A stretch of 64,000 nt of DNA from SIG603 sp964370775. GTDB taxonomy: Bacteria; Bacillota; Clostridia; Oscillospirales; Acutalibacteraceae. The notes below the pieces were generated by a model. That model was not told the DNA's origin. It was given only the letters and a program-made list of their open reading frames with translations, and did no database searches. Location of the stretch: positions 33,613 to 97,612 of the forward strand of contig CAYJKT010000008.1 of NCBI GenBank assembly GCA_964370775.1. Direction: 5' to 3'. Below, in pieces: positions 1 to 9,218 of the stretch. The position numbers were made by a program, and so were the translations under genes. The stretch's first letter is position 1; each line of letters begins with the position of its first letter.

Positions 1-3000
1 TAGTTCATACGACATAGTAGAGATTAACTTTTTCACATAGTCAAAAATAATCTGTAATTCGTCTTGGGTAACTAGGCTTTCTTTGCCCCCTAATTCGCCA
101 TTTTTTTGCAGTTTAACTGGAATATACTGCCCAGCCACTGCACTTTCCATAGCTTCTATAATCTCTGATTTTTGCAAAACTAGCCCATTCATACACATTT
201 TTTTATCTCTGTCTTTTGCTAAATCAGCTTCTGTCATAGTTCTGTCAGCTGATGTATTTGTGATTGTTGACGGCATGTATAAAACGCCTGATGGTTTTAA
301 GCCATTTTCTGAAAGAGCACACAAGTAAATTAGCATTTGCAGGCTCATACCTTTTAAAATATCGAACAACTTAAACACTTTTGTGCCTGTTTTATAGTCC
401 ACAACCCTAACATATTTTCCGTCAGCACTGTCGTATATGTCTACTCTATCAATCTTGCCATTTACCACTATTTTTTCGCCATTTTCTGTCGTAATTTCCA
501 GTGGTTTAAATTCTGATTTCGCATTAAGTTCTAGTTCTAAGTATTTTGGTTCAAACTTACTTTGCCTTAACTCCTTTAAAAGCCTCACAATAATTCTTAC
601 AGCCGTTCTTTCCACTCTGCTAAGTCTATATTTATCTCTGATAGATAAATTCGCATAGCCTCCCATGTTTTCGTCTGCATAACTTAGTATGAGCTTTTTC
701 ACTTCTTCGCTCAATTTAACATCGTCATATTCTTCATAAACATCTCTGTTTTCTAGCACTTTTTCAAGCAGATAATGCATTACAGTTCCGTACTCTAACA
801 CGTTGATTTCTGCTGTTTTTTTCTCTTTTGCATTCAGACCATATTTGCAAAAATACTTGAACTTGCAAGAGAAAAAAACATCGATTTGTGACGGAGAAAG
901 GTTTTCTAATCTGTATAAAGACTTTGCAGTTTGCTTGTCGTCTATCTCCAAAGCTTTCTCGCTCACACTTCTTTTCAAAGCTTCATATCTTTGGCTGTAC
1001 TCATCATTTTCGGCAATATATTTTTTCAAGCTGTTCACAGTTTCATTATTTTCTCTATATTTTTTTGCCATAGCTGTAAACACTGTTTCAGCAGAATTTG
1101 CAAAGTATAATTCATCTACATCCTCAGTGTTTTTAATGTTTAGCAAGTCTTCTATTCTAGCTATTATCTCGCTTTTATACAAAGTTTTTCCATCACTAGT
1201 GCTCGGGTAACTTACATACAATTTTTCACTTGCACTTGCCACGGCGTTATATGCATAAAACCTTTCTAAAAGTATATCTTTCTCATGATTTTTAATAAGC
1301 TCTATCTTATTTTCTATAATGCATTTTCTCTCAAAATCTGTGAAAATATCTTCCGATGACGGAAGCAGTGGAAATTCATCTTTTGTGCAACCTATCAAAA
1401 AAACTATCTTAGCCTCTTGTTTTATATTCTCTGCCGATCCCAAAATAACTGTGTCTAATTTAAGAGGTATGTCCATTACCTCTTGTTTTGTGATAATATC
1501 TCTCATAAGGTTTGCGTAATCTACAAGGCTTATGTTAACGTCCTCTAAAATATGATAAAATAGGTCTAGCACGCCCATTAACTCGTCCCATATTTTAGTT
1601 TGCTCTGCTGCCTTTTCAAACAAACCCAACTCGTTAAAACTCTTTACATTTTCTAAAATATGTTCTTCACAATTATATTTTTGCAACATCATAAATATAT
1701 TTTTGCATATATCTTTGCCTGTTTTATCTTTACAATTACTGATTAATCGAGCTATAGGATTAACAATCCTCTTTCTGTAACTTTCTATCATTGCAAGCCT
1801 TGCATCATCACTTTTGCTAGAAAAACCGTTAGGCGACTTTGTGAATTCATTTTTCCACATAGCTCCGTCAATCTTCCACAAATAAACATAGTTTTCAAGC
1901 TCTGATATTTCTTTTGTGTTCAACCCACATAGCCCAGATTTCGCCACTTTTAACACATATTCTGTCTTAAAACCAAATTCTGCTATGTTAAAAACGGTTA
2001 GTAACAACCAAATTAATGGAGAACTATCCATTCTTCTAGGTTTCGATATATAACAAGGTACTTCGTATTTTTTCAAAGTGTTCTCTAACAAATCGCTATA
2101 CGCAGATGTATTTCTACAAATTATGCTAATATCGCCATAACTATGCCCTTGCATTGCAAGCTCTCTAATAGTTGCACCAACAAATTCTGCTTCGTTATAT
2201 ATATCTTCAGCCTTATATATTGTAATGTTCTCTGTGTTTATTTTATCCACTTTGCTCGAGCTAAAATAATTAGCCTCCACAAAATGAATGTCCTCATTTT
2301 TAAATCTATGAGCTGTCGTAAGCTTTGTTATATTAGAAACTGCCACATTATTTTCTTTAGCAAGCATAATTAAATCTCTTGCTGTTTGCATCTGTGTGTC
2401 AAAAACTACAGCCACTTCGTCACTATATATTTCATCACAACATAAAGTGCAGTACACATCACTACACTTTACCATTGCATCTTCTATTATACTAAGTTTT
2501 TCTTTGCCAAAGCTCTCAAATCCGTCCAAAATCAGCACTTTATCTTTAAAATAGTCTGTTGTGTTTAATATCTGAGAAGCTCTAATTATTATATCGCTTT
2601 GTTCTATATATGAATTATGCAAGCGAGCCTCAAAGCTAGAATACACCAAAGCTATATCGTTAAGCTTCCCAGCAAGTTCGCCGTCAAGTTTTTTGCTCAT
2701 TCCAAAAACTTCTTCTGCAATAATTCCACTAAGCTTAAATTCATCGGTTATATCAAGCATTAAATTAAGCATTTTGCCTGACTTAGCAGCTGATTCATAC
2801 AACAACAAATCATTTTCACAATCTTTTATTGCAAGTGCCATCAGCAAAGATTTCCCTTTGTCATCAAGCCTTTTTTCTTTAATTCCACCGTATATTCTGA
2901 ATATCTCCTCTGAAAAACGTGTAAAATGGAAAACTTTCACATTCTCTGCCACATTAACAGGAAATTCATTCAGCACATATTGCTCTGTTGCAAAACCAAT

Positions 3001-3111
3001 TTGGTCCGGCACTATGATAATTACTTCTTTGTTTAAAGCTTTTTCTAAAGCAATTTTCTTTATATATTCAGTTTTTCCATACCCTGCTCTACCTGTTATA
3101 ATATGTAGCAT
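1..3111 (-). CDS. addB: ATP-dependent helicase/nuclease subunit B (AddB), C-terminus outside window
   Basis: AddB is one half of the AddAB helicase-nuclease that resects double-strand breaks to Chi for recombination. The reading frame is open from the ATG at 3111 (GGAGG eight bases upstream) to base 1, 1037 codons, with no stop, so the end and any following addA lie beyond the left edge. Residues 7-14 form a Walker A (GRAGYGKT) at the extreme N-terminus, as in AddB. Near residue 900 there is a RecB-type nuclease core, VVDYKTG, followed by a Gln/Tyr motif (SLQMLIYL). One iron-sulfur cluster Cys is seen in FFSCKFKYFC; the last three Cys expected for the family would be in the missing tail. This gene is not followed by others in the window, and the identification is firm from overall family resemblance. 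Confidence 0.93.
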   Translation of the reverse strand, partial: MLHIITGRAGYGKTEYIKKIALEKALNKEVIIIVPDQIGFATEQYVLNEFPVNVAENVKVFHFTRFSEEIFRIYGGIKEKRLDDKGKSLLMALAIKDCENDLLLYESAAKSGKMLNLMLDITDEFKLSGIIAEEVFGMSKKLDGELAGKLNDIALVYSSFEARLHNSYIEQSDIIIRASQILNTTDYFKDKVLILDGFESFGKEKLSIIEDAMVKCSDVYCTLCCDEIYSDEVAVVFDTQMQTARDLIMLAKENNVAVSNITKLTTAHRFKNEDIHFVEANYFSSSKVDKINTENITIYKAEDIYNEAEFVGATIRELAMQGHSYGDISIICRNTSAYSDLLENTLKKYEVPCYISKPRRMDSSPLIWLLLTVFNIAEFGFKTEYVLKVAKSGLCGLNTKEISELENYVYLWKIDGAMWKNEFTKSPNGFSSKSDDARLAMIESYRKRIVNPIARLISNCKDKTGKDICKNIFMMLQKYNCEEHILENVKSFNELGLFEKAAEQTKIWDELMGVLDLFYHILEDVNISLVDYANLMRDIITKQEVMDIPLKLDTVILGSAENIKQEAKIVFLIGCTKDEFPLLPSSEDIFTDFERKCIIENKIELIKNHEKDILLERFYAYNAVASASEKLYVSYPSTSDGKTLYKSEIIARIEDLLNIKNTEDVDELYFANSAETVFTAMAKKYRENNETVNSLKKYIAENDEYSQRYEALKRSVSEKALEIDDKQTAKSLYRLENLSPSQIDVFFSCKFKYFCKYGLNAKEKKTAEINVLEYGTVMHYLLEKVLENRDVYEEYDDVKLSEEVKKLILSYADENMGGYANLSIRDKYRLSRVERTAVRIIVRLLKELRQSKFEPKYLELELNAKSEFKPLEITTENGEKIVVNGKIDRVDIYDSADGKYVRVVDYKTGTKVFKLFDILKGMSLQMLIYLCALSENGLKPSGVLYMPSTITNTSADRTMTEADLAKDRDKKMCMNGLVLQKSEIIEAMESAVAGQYIPVKLQKNGELGGKESLVTQDELQIIFDYVKKLISTMSYEL

Positions 3112-3165
3112 AAATAAGCCTCCAAAACTTTATACTTAAAATTATAACAAGTATTCACTTAAATA

Positions 3166-3747
3166 TCAAGCAGAGAAAAATTCCACAATATCCATATATA
3201 CCTCATAAATTTTAAAAGAGATTTCTGGGGTGTCCTCAATCAAATCTTTTTCATCGGTGCTAATAACTTCGTCACTTATCGCAGTTCCTACACATAAGGA
3301 CGGATACACCACGCACCACCAGTTTTCGCCCTCTGCCTCACCAAGCATAACTTTAACAGCAAGGTATTCACCAGCTGGCAAAGTAAATGTGTCATACACT
3401 CGTGTTGGAAAATACTCTAAAGCCATATACGCCTTAGCAGTGTAAGTTATACCGAAACTTTCAAGAGTATGTATTGCGTTCTTTTCAACATCTTCCATTC
3501 TGTTTGTTAACAACTCCTCTGCTTCGTCAATAGAACTAGCTTCGCTCACGATTTCTTCTGTCATTTCGGACACGCTTTCTTTGACTTCCATTTTAATGCG
3601 TTGGTCATACTCGCTGTCTGAATTAGCTATCACATGCATTCTAATAAAACTATTTGTAATATTATCGCTAGTTACATTAAAACTCAAAGCTGAAAATATT
3701 ACTGTTAGTATAAATCCTGTTAAAAAAATCTTGTTATAAAATTTCAT
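3166..3747 (-). CDS. spoIIR: Stage II sporulation protein R (SpoIIR)
   Basis: SpoIIR is the forespore-made, secreted signal that triggers SpoIIGA to process pro-sigma-E in the mother cell. The 193-residue product has an N-terminal membrane/signal segment (about residues 5-22), then the family hallmarks IRMHVIANSDSEYDQ and, further on, LPAGEYLAVKV and GENWWCVVYPSLC. I place the start at the ATG at 3747, because AAAGG stands nine bases upstream; the in-frame ATG at 3756 would abut that AAAGG with no spacing. The leader folds into a perfect hairpin that takes in this ribosome site (separate entry). It lies directly downstream, on the same strand, of the glycosylhydrolase gene, about 60 bases away. 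Presence implies an endospore former. Confidence 0.92.
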   Translation of the reverse strand: MKFYNKIFLTGFILTVIFSALSFNVTSDNITNSFIRMHVIANSDSEYDQRIKMEVKESVSEMTEEIVSEASSIDEAEELLTNRMEDVEKNAIHTLESFGITYTAKAYMALEYFPTRVYDTFTLPAGEYLAVKVMLGEAEGENWWCVVYPSLCVGTAISDEVISTDEKDLIEDTPEISFKIYEVYMDIVEFFSA

Positions 3748-3785
3748 AAGCACCATCCTTTGATTTAAAGTATGGTGCTTTTTTT
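3748..3785. terminator. Hairpin over the spoIIR start, with a T-run on the + strand
   Basis: Bases 3748-3756 and 3772-3780 are a perfect 9-bp inverted repeat (AAGCACCAT/ATGGTGCTT), extended inside by CTTT/AAAG after one mismatch, and followed on the + strand by seven T. As + strand RNA it is a textbook intrinsic terminator, although no + strand gene precedes it. As - strand RNA it encloses the spoIIR ribosome site and ends just before its ATG. Confidence 0.6.
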
Positions 3786-3810
3786 GTTAATTATTCAATT
3801 AAAAATATAT

Positions 3811-5046
3811 TTAATAATTTTCGTCAATAGCCTCTTTTATCAATATCATTTGTGTACTTAAATCTTCTCTCTGTGCTGCAACACTATCATATATAATAAA
3901 TCCGTCAGCTTCGCTACCAGCTACATCTGCAATTTGTTTAGCTATAGTGTCTGCTGTGCCAAGCCAAGTTCCACCGTCTTCCTCTGTGTTCTCTTTATAT
4001 AAACCAAGACCTATATACAAATCCAAGCCCTCGTGTTTTTCAACATTCAACCACGCATCTAGCGACTCTGTAAATCCAAGAGACGGATTATCATAACTAA
4101 AATAAATTTGCGGACAAATATAATCTATATATCCATAAACCTTGCACCAAGTTAGTACGTCGGCTGCAAGCAAATTATTGTTGTTAAAATTAGCTTGTGG
4201 AGAAATTCCGAACACCACGCTACTATCTATATTTTTAATCTCTCTGTAAACATTCGACACTAAGGTGTTTATGTTGCTTTTTCGCCAATCGTTAATATCC
4301 AGTGGTGAGTCCGTGTTCTCTGTGTAAGTTTGGTATGCCAAAAGATCTTCTTCGCCCATATCATACGGATAAAAATAATCATCAAAATGTATGCCATCAA
4401 CATCATAATTCTCAACAATTTCAGCAACGCCGTCTGTTATTATGTTGCGAACCTCTTTGTACGCAGGGTTTAGAAAAATACCACTAGCTGTTTCTATAAA
4501 ATAAAATGGGTGAGTTTCACCCAGCAAGGTATACGGATTATCATCGCTTAAATTAGGAGGAGTTTGTGTGAGTTTTACTCGCAATGGATTTATCCAAGCA
4601 TGGAACTCCATGTCGTTTTCGTGGCATACATTTATCATAAATTGCATAGGGTCAAACTCTGGGTCTTTGCCTTGTGTTCCTGTTATTATGTGTGACCACG
4701 GGTATATTTCAGAGTTATATAACGCATCAGAAAACGGTCTAACATGCACAAATAGTGCATTAATTCCTAAGTCGTCAGCTGTTTCCACAATGCTTATAAA
4801 GTTAGTCTCAAAGCTTTCCTGTGTTCCCTCTGATGTGAATAAATCCATGTAAGGAACCCACATTCCGTTTAGTTCATCATCACTCAATGTCACACCTTGT
4901 TCGTCAGAAGCAACAAGTAATGCTTCGTCATCAACTTCTGGCTTTTCTGTCATAGAACTATTTCTCATATATGAAATATACAAAACAAAAACGATAAGTA
5001 TAACCCATAAAACTCCATAAGTTTTTAAACTTTTTACTGTAAACAT
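3811..5046 (-). CDS. Membrane-anchored family 10-like glycosylhydrolase (DUF187/GHL10)
   Basis: The 411-residue product has one N-terminal transmembrane segment (about residues 12-30) and an extracellular TIM-barrel-like domain of the PF02638 (DUF187, glycosyl hydrolase-like 10) family. Family motifs visible are GMWVPYMDL near residue 62, INALFVHVRPFSDALY, FHAWINPLRV, GIHFDDYFYP (probable acidic active-site residues) and a late YIDYICPQIYF. Members are thought to act on cell-wall glycan but the substrate is mostly unproved. It lies in a run of minus-strand envelope genes between the LTA-synthase-like gene and spoIIR. The ATG at 5046 is preceded by an AAGGAAGG-type site. Function beyond the family is inference. 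Confidence 0.85.
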   Translation of the reverse strand: MFTVKSLKTYGVLWVILIVFVLYISYMRNSSMTEKPEVDDEALLVASDEQGVTLSDDELNGMWVPYMDLFTSEGTQESFETNFISIVETADDLGINALFVHVRPFSDALYNSEIYPWSHIITGTQGKDPEFDPMQFMINVCHENDMEFHAWINPLRVKLTQTPPNLSDDNPYTLLGETHPFYFIETASGIFLNPAYKEVRNIITDGVAEIVENYDVDGIHFDDYFYPYDMGEEDLLAYQTYTENTDSPLDINDWRKSNINTLVSNVYREIKNIDSSVVFGISPQANFNNNNLLAADVLTWCKVYGYIDYICPQIYFSYDNPSLGFTESLDAWLNVEKHEGLDLYIGLGLYKENTEEDGGTWLGTADTIAKQIADVAGSEADGFIIYDSVAAQREDLSTQMILIKEAIDENY

Positions 5047-5138
5047 ATACTTTTACCTTCCTTTTAATTACTTGTCCTAGTTAGTATATAAAAGTATATG
5101 TGAATTATTAAAAAACTTTCCTATTTCAATGAAAAAAT

Positions 5139-7169
5139 TTATTCTGTTTCGTCATTTCCTAAAATAATATTGTAATAATCTGTCTCTAACATAAGTTCAG
5201 ATACCTGAAATTTTGCATCAATTATATCTTTATAAGCCTGAACATAATCGTCTGATATAACAGTACTTTCATCATAAGGTACAAAAGTATCGTTAGAATA
5301 TGTGTATGTACCTAAATCTGTTTTAAAGCTTCTGTCAGAGAATATCACAAGTTCTTCATAATCGTCCCCTAAAATATCCTCACCCATAAGAAGTCTGGAG
5401 TCATATTCAAAACCCATAAGGTTAGATATTGTCGGTATTATGTCAAGGCTTTCAGCGTACTTATCCACAACTATAGGCTCTTCCATGCTTCCACTCCAAA
5501 TAAGTAAAGCATTTTCATATATCCCAAGAGTTGGCTCAACTGGTGCACCATTCATTTCGGATAATTCGTCCACCGTTAACCCATACGGATAGTGGTCGCT
5601 ACTTAAAACGATAACTGTTTCGTCCTCTATACCTGCTGTTGTAAGCTCATTAATTATGTGTTCTAACGCTTTATCTAGCTCAATATGTGTAGCATAATAG
5701 GCTCTAACTGGTTCAGAATACGGCAAATCTGCTGTAGCTTCCTCGTTCTTCATCGCCATATTGTTGCCAATAAAATTATATAACTGGTGTCCACTCACTG
5801 TCATGTAATACGCATGAAAAGGAGTGTCGCTTTCTGCATTAATATATTCCGATGTGGTAATTTGCATCATCTCTAAGTCTGATTCTGGCCACAAAGGCTC
5901 AACGTCTAATCCACTGCCCAAACCTTTGTAATCGTATCCCATGTTAGGGTGTGATAAATCTCTTGAATAATAGTCGTAAGTATGGTTATGATACGCTAAA
6001 ACTGGTGAATATCCATTTGCAATAGACTGCATACCCATGGTAAAAGGTAGGTAATTTTCAGCCGATACAGTAAAGCTTCTAACTCCTGATTTAGGTATAA
6101 GACCTACACACGCTACATATTCGCCGTCCGTTGTGCTAACTGGCCAACCTGGTGTATAGAAGTTTGTGAACTGAAAACCCTCGTTATATAACTTGTATAA
6201 AGTAGGCGTAATTTCTTCATCAATCGCATAATGAGAGAAAGACTCAGCAGTTATCATAATCAGATTTTTGCCCTCAAACATGCCAGTGTATTCGTTTTGC
6301 ATTTGAGTGTCTGAATTTGCAAAATAAGTGTGCAAAGATTTTATCGTCTCGTCTGTTTCGTTTTCAGCTAAAGCCGCAAAATCAATATCGAGTACTTGTT
6401 CTTCGTACGGTATCGGAGTAGGAGTTGGAACTGGTGTAACAACTGCTTCCGTGGTAGGTAGGGGAGTAGGGCTAGGTGTAGGAGTGCTTACGGGAGTAGG
6501 TGCGATATTTATAACATCATCTTTAAAATCTATGCCTACGCTGTTCATAATATCAGTGCTTAGTGTCAATGAATATCCATAAGTTTGCATATAAGAAGTA
6601 GGTGCAAAACCTGTTGTGTATAATCTTTTGTTTTGCTCTGAACTTATACCTGCTATGTTTAAGTCTAATATCAATAGAGCAAAAAGTACTATACCCACTA
6701 ATAAAAAAGCAAAAGCATTTTTTATTTTACCAGTTAAGTTTGGTCTGAAAATTAGGTATATAACTAGTGGTAAAATAAACAAAAGTATGTATATAACTGA
6801 GCTTTTCATATTTTCTGCCACAACGTCCCAATAAGACATAGCTTCTCCAGCCATTGTAAGAGACGATAACGTAAAAAAGCTTGAAAAAATCTTGTAATAT
6901 ATCATTTGAGATGCATATAAAACCACAAGTAAAGCTGTTAAAATGGCTGTACAAACTACATTGATTTTACCTTTAATTGGTCTAATTAAGCTGTAAAGCA
7001 TAAGTCCAACTGCTGTAGAAGTTACCAGTGTGTATCCTACAGAACTTATGCCACCGAAACATGAAACACTAAGAAGAATTTCTAGGTATAGCAACAAAAA
7101 TGGGAAATACATTGGCTTTAGTATATGTGAATATTTCTTAAAAATAAAATTATCCGCTATCTTTTTCAA
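5139..7169 (-). CDS. LTA synthase family sulfatase-fold transferase
   Basis: A 676-residue polytopic protein of the LtaS/phosphoglycerol transferase family, which transfers glycerol-phosphate from lipids to build lipoteichoic acid or decorates membrane glycans. Four to five transmembrane helices fill about residues 17-180, followed by a Pro-Thr-rich linker (about 228-258) unusual for LtaS, and an extracellular sulfatase-fold domain from about residue 300. Metal and nucleophile motifs are visible: MITAESF near 310, a candidate catalytic Thr in VSTTDGEY near 350, and SSDHYPYG (Asp-His pair) near 545. The substrate cannot be read from sequence. It is followed by the glycosylhydrolase gene and preceded by the DUF3048 lipoprotein gene, all on the minus strand. 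Confidence 0.85.
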   Translation of the reverse strand: MKKIADNFIFKKYSHILKPMYFPFLLLYLEILLSVSCFGGISSVGYTLVTSTAVGLMLYSLIRPIKGKINVVCTAILTALLVVLYASQMIYYKIFSSFFTLSSLTMAGEAMSYWDVVAENMKSSVIYILLFILPLVIYLIFRPNLTGKIKNAFAFLLVGIVLFALLILDLNIAGISSEQNKRLYTTGFAPTSYMQTYGYSLTLSTDIMNSVGIDFKDDVINIAPTPVSTPTPSPTPLPTTEAVVTPVPTPTPIPYEEQVLDIDFAALAENETDETIKSLHTYFANSDTQMQNEYTGMFEGKNLIMITAESFSHYAIDEEITPTLYKLYNEGFQFTNFYTPGWPVSTTDGEYVACVGLIPKSGVRSFTVSAENYLPFTMGMQSIANGYSPVLAYHNHTYDYYSRDLSHPNMGYDYKGLGSGLDVEPLWPESDLEMMQITTSEYINAESDTPFHAYYMTVSGHQLYNFIGNNMAMKNEEATADLPYSEPVRAYYATHIELDKALEHIINELTTAGIEDETVIVLSSDHYPYGLTVDELSEMNGAPVEPTLGIYENALLIWSGSMEEPIVVDKYAESLDIIPTISNLMGFEYDSRLLMGEDILGDDYEELVIFSDRSFKTDLGTYTYSNDTFVPYDESTVISDDYVQAYKDIIDAKFQVSELMLETDYYNIILGNDETE

Positions 7170-7263
7170 TCATTATTACCTCCTAAAGGTTAATCTAATG
7201 ATTATACTAAAAATAGCGGATTTTGTCAAATTGTATAATATTTTGTCGAATAGTTAAGTATTC

Positions 7264-8352
7264 TTACAAGGTAAAGTCACAAATACCAATATATGTATTG
7301 CCTGTGTTAACAGTTAGTAGATTGCCAGCCTCGTCATAGAAAGTTATCTCTTCTTGCTCAGATGGTTTTGACCATGTAATTTTTTGCACTGTGCCACCTG
7401 TGAATAAGTATCCACCAGCATTTTCTTGAAGAACATCAACTTCTCTTAATGCGCTACCATACCATGAACCTACCTCAACCTGCATAACGATTAGGTTGGT
7501 AAATGAAATCTGTTCGCCAGAAGTTTGGTCTAAATGAGGGTCTCCGTTATGGTCTTTTAGGTATACTTGATTTTCTGTATCATAAGTAAAGTCAGAGTAA
7601 TAATTGCCAAAATCAACGTGCAACTCTGTTAATACATCATTCTCTGCTGGAACAGTAAATTCTGGGTAGAAGTTAAAATAAAGGTCAGTTTTACCATCTT
7701 CTGCATCAAGTCTATAATCACTAGCCTCTAATTCTTCTTGCAAACCTGTACCGTAAAATACAGAAGAATGTTCTAAATCATAACCAGAATTCAAACGGTT
7801 TTGGTCTCTGTCAAATAAGCCAAAATCATCGTAAGAACCATCTATGTTGTCTACATCAAGTTTGCTTAATAATGGAATTGCAACATCTGCTTCAGCACCC
7901 CAGTGCACATAAAATGCATCAAATCCTTCTGAAATTATAGGGTAGTAGTATCTGCAACTTCTAACAGCACAAATATCAGGCACAGCAGTGTAGTCTGCAT
8001 AAAGTGCCATCATTCTTGTGATATGCCCCTCAACAGGTACTTCAAAAACTATATCAGCTTCTTTTAAACCATATTGAGGCAGATTAGCTTCTGCATTGTT
8101 AACCATAACGGCAACAGGTCTTGAACCGATAGCTTCATCAGACAAAGTAGCTTCACCAGTCAGTAAGTTTGTGTTTGGCAAAACCTCAAAATCTGAAACA
8201 GCTTCTTGTGTCGGTTCAGGGGTTGGCTCTTCTGTTGGAGTAGCAGTCGCAGAAGGCTCTGGCGTTGCACTAACTTCTTCCTCTGGGCTACTGCAAGATA
8301 TCATGCTTAAAATCAAGCAAGCAGAAATAGTTAAATATATAATCTTTTTCAA
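7264..8352 (-). CDS. DUF3048 (YerB-like) lipoprotein
   Basis: A 362-residue secreted protein with a lipoprotein-type signal ending at Cys20 (LSMISC; Met at -3 is not ideal for a lipobox), then a Pro/Thr/Glu-rich spacer (about 25-50), then the two-part DUF3048 fold. Recognisable family stretches are NLLTGE, RPVAVMVNN, LKEADIVFEVPVEG, ICAVRSCRYYYP and the C-terminal KITWSKPSEQEEITFYD. The role of YerB-type proteins is unknown; they are widespread in Firmicutes and sit at the outer face of the membrane. A Pro/Thr-rich spacer of the same style occurs in the neighbouring LTA-synthase-like protein and in the large surface protein at 57 kb. Confidence 0.85.
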   Translation of the reverse strand: MKKIIYLTISACLILSMISCSSPEEEVSATPEPSATATPTEEPTPEPTQEAVSDFEVLPNTNLLTGEATLSDEAIGSRPVAVMVNNAEANLPQYGLKEADIVFEVPVEGHITRMMALYADYTAVPDICAVRSCRYYYPIISEGFDAFYVHWGAEADVAIPLLSKLDVDNIDGSYDDFGLFDRDQNRLNSGYDLEHSSVFYGTGLQEELEASDYRLDAEDGKTDLYFNFYPEFTVPAENDVLTELHVDFGNYYSDFTYDTENQVYLKDHNGDPHLDQTSGEQISFTNLIVMQVEVGSWYGSALREVDVLQENAGGYLFTGGTVQKITWSKPSEQEEITFYDEAGNLLTVNTGNTYIGICDFTL

Positions 8353-8481
8353 TTAATCACTTCCTAAATAAAATATTGTCACTATTATAACATAATTGAT
8401 ATAATTTATAAAGACAAAAAATTAACAAAAGAACAATTTTGGTAAAAAGTGTTACTTATATAGCATTAATTATAGCACAAA

Positions 8482-8514
8482 TAACAAAACAGTCGGAAAA
8501 GTATTCCAACTGTT
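8482..8514 (-). terminator. Terminator after the DUF4956 gene
   Basis: Bases 8488-8498 and 8504-8514 form an 11-bp stem (one G.U in minus-strand RNA) with a 5-base loop, followed in the minus direction by TTTTGTTATTTG. It lies just after the stop at 8526. Confidence 0.75.
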
Positions 8515-8525
8515 TATATGTATGA

Positions 8526-9218
8526 TTATAAAGAATTCACCAAGCTATCTTCTTTAGCTATAATAATCTCAAGATTGCCGTTTCTGCATCTTAGTTCATC
8601 AACAAAATCTTTCTCAAATGACGCATCTTTTAGCTCTAAGTCATATTTCAACTTAAATAGGCTACCCATGCTAACAGTTTTTGCACTTACTAAACTGTGC
8701 TCAAATGTATACTTCATCATAATATCATTAAAAACTTCTGTGTAGTTTAGGCTTTCAGGTATTGTAATGTTAAGAACACGTGTATTTTGTTTAGGTTCAC
8801 CGAATTTTGATAAGCTAAGAATCATTGAAAGAGCAGAAGCGATTATCGCAAACAACACTGCGTAACCGATATACCCCATACCGATAGTTAAGCCTGTACA
8901 CATTGCTGTAAAAATAGCGCTTATCTCTTTTGCAGTTCCCGGTACTGAACGAAAACGCACAAGGCTGAACGCACCTGCTACTGCAACACCTGCACCAATG
9001 CTTCCGTTTACCATAATAATTACAATAGCAATTGTAAGTGGTAACACTGCAAGGCTTAACACAAAACCTTTGCTGCATTTTGTTTTGTGCGAATACATCA
9101 TAGACATATAAATTCCTAATATAATTGCGGATATAACGCAAATGAAAAAATCTGTTAACTGAATTGCACTTACTGTACCCTCAGCCCCTAAAATAGTGTT
9201 AAATAATGAATTAAGCAT
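8526..9218 (-). CDS. DUF4956 membrane protein, partner of the VTC protein
   Basis: A 230-residue protein with about four transmembrane helices in the first 135 residues and a cytoplasmic C-terminal domain. The loop between helices is strongly patterned (AGAFSLVRFRSVPGTAKEIS), as in the DUF4956 family, where the basic and small residues look functional rather than structural. The start at 9218 overlaps the end of the VTC gene by eight bases, so the two are translationally coupled. DUF4956 proteins are often found beside VTC-domain proteins; a role in polyphosphate handling or transport follows from that association but is not proved. Confidence 0.85.
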   Translation of the reverse strand: MLNSLFNTILGAEGTVSAIQLTDFFICVISAIILGIYMSMMYSHKTKCSKGFVLSLAVLPLTIAIVIIMVNGSIGAGVAVAGAFSLVRFRSVPGTAKEISAIFTAMCTGLTIGMGYIGYAVLFAIIASALSMILSLSKFGEPKQNTRVLNITIPESLNYTEVFNDIMMKYTFEHSLVSAKTVSMGSLFKLKYDLELKDASFEKDFVDELRCRNGNLEIIIAKEDSLVNSL

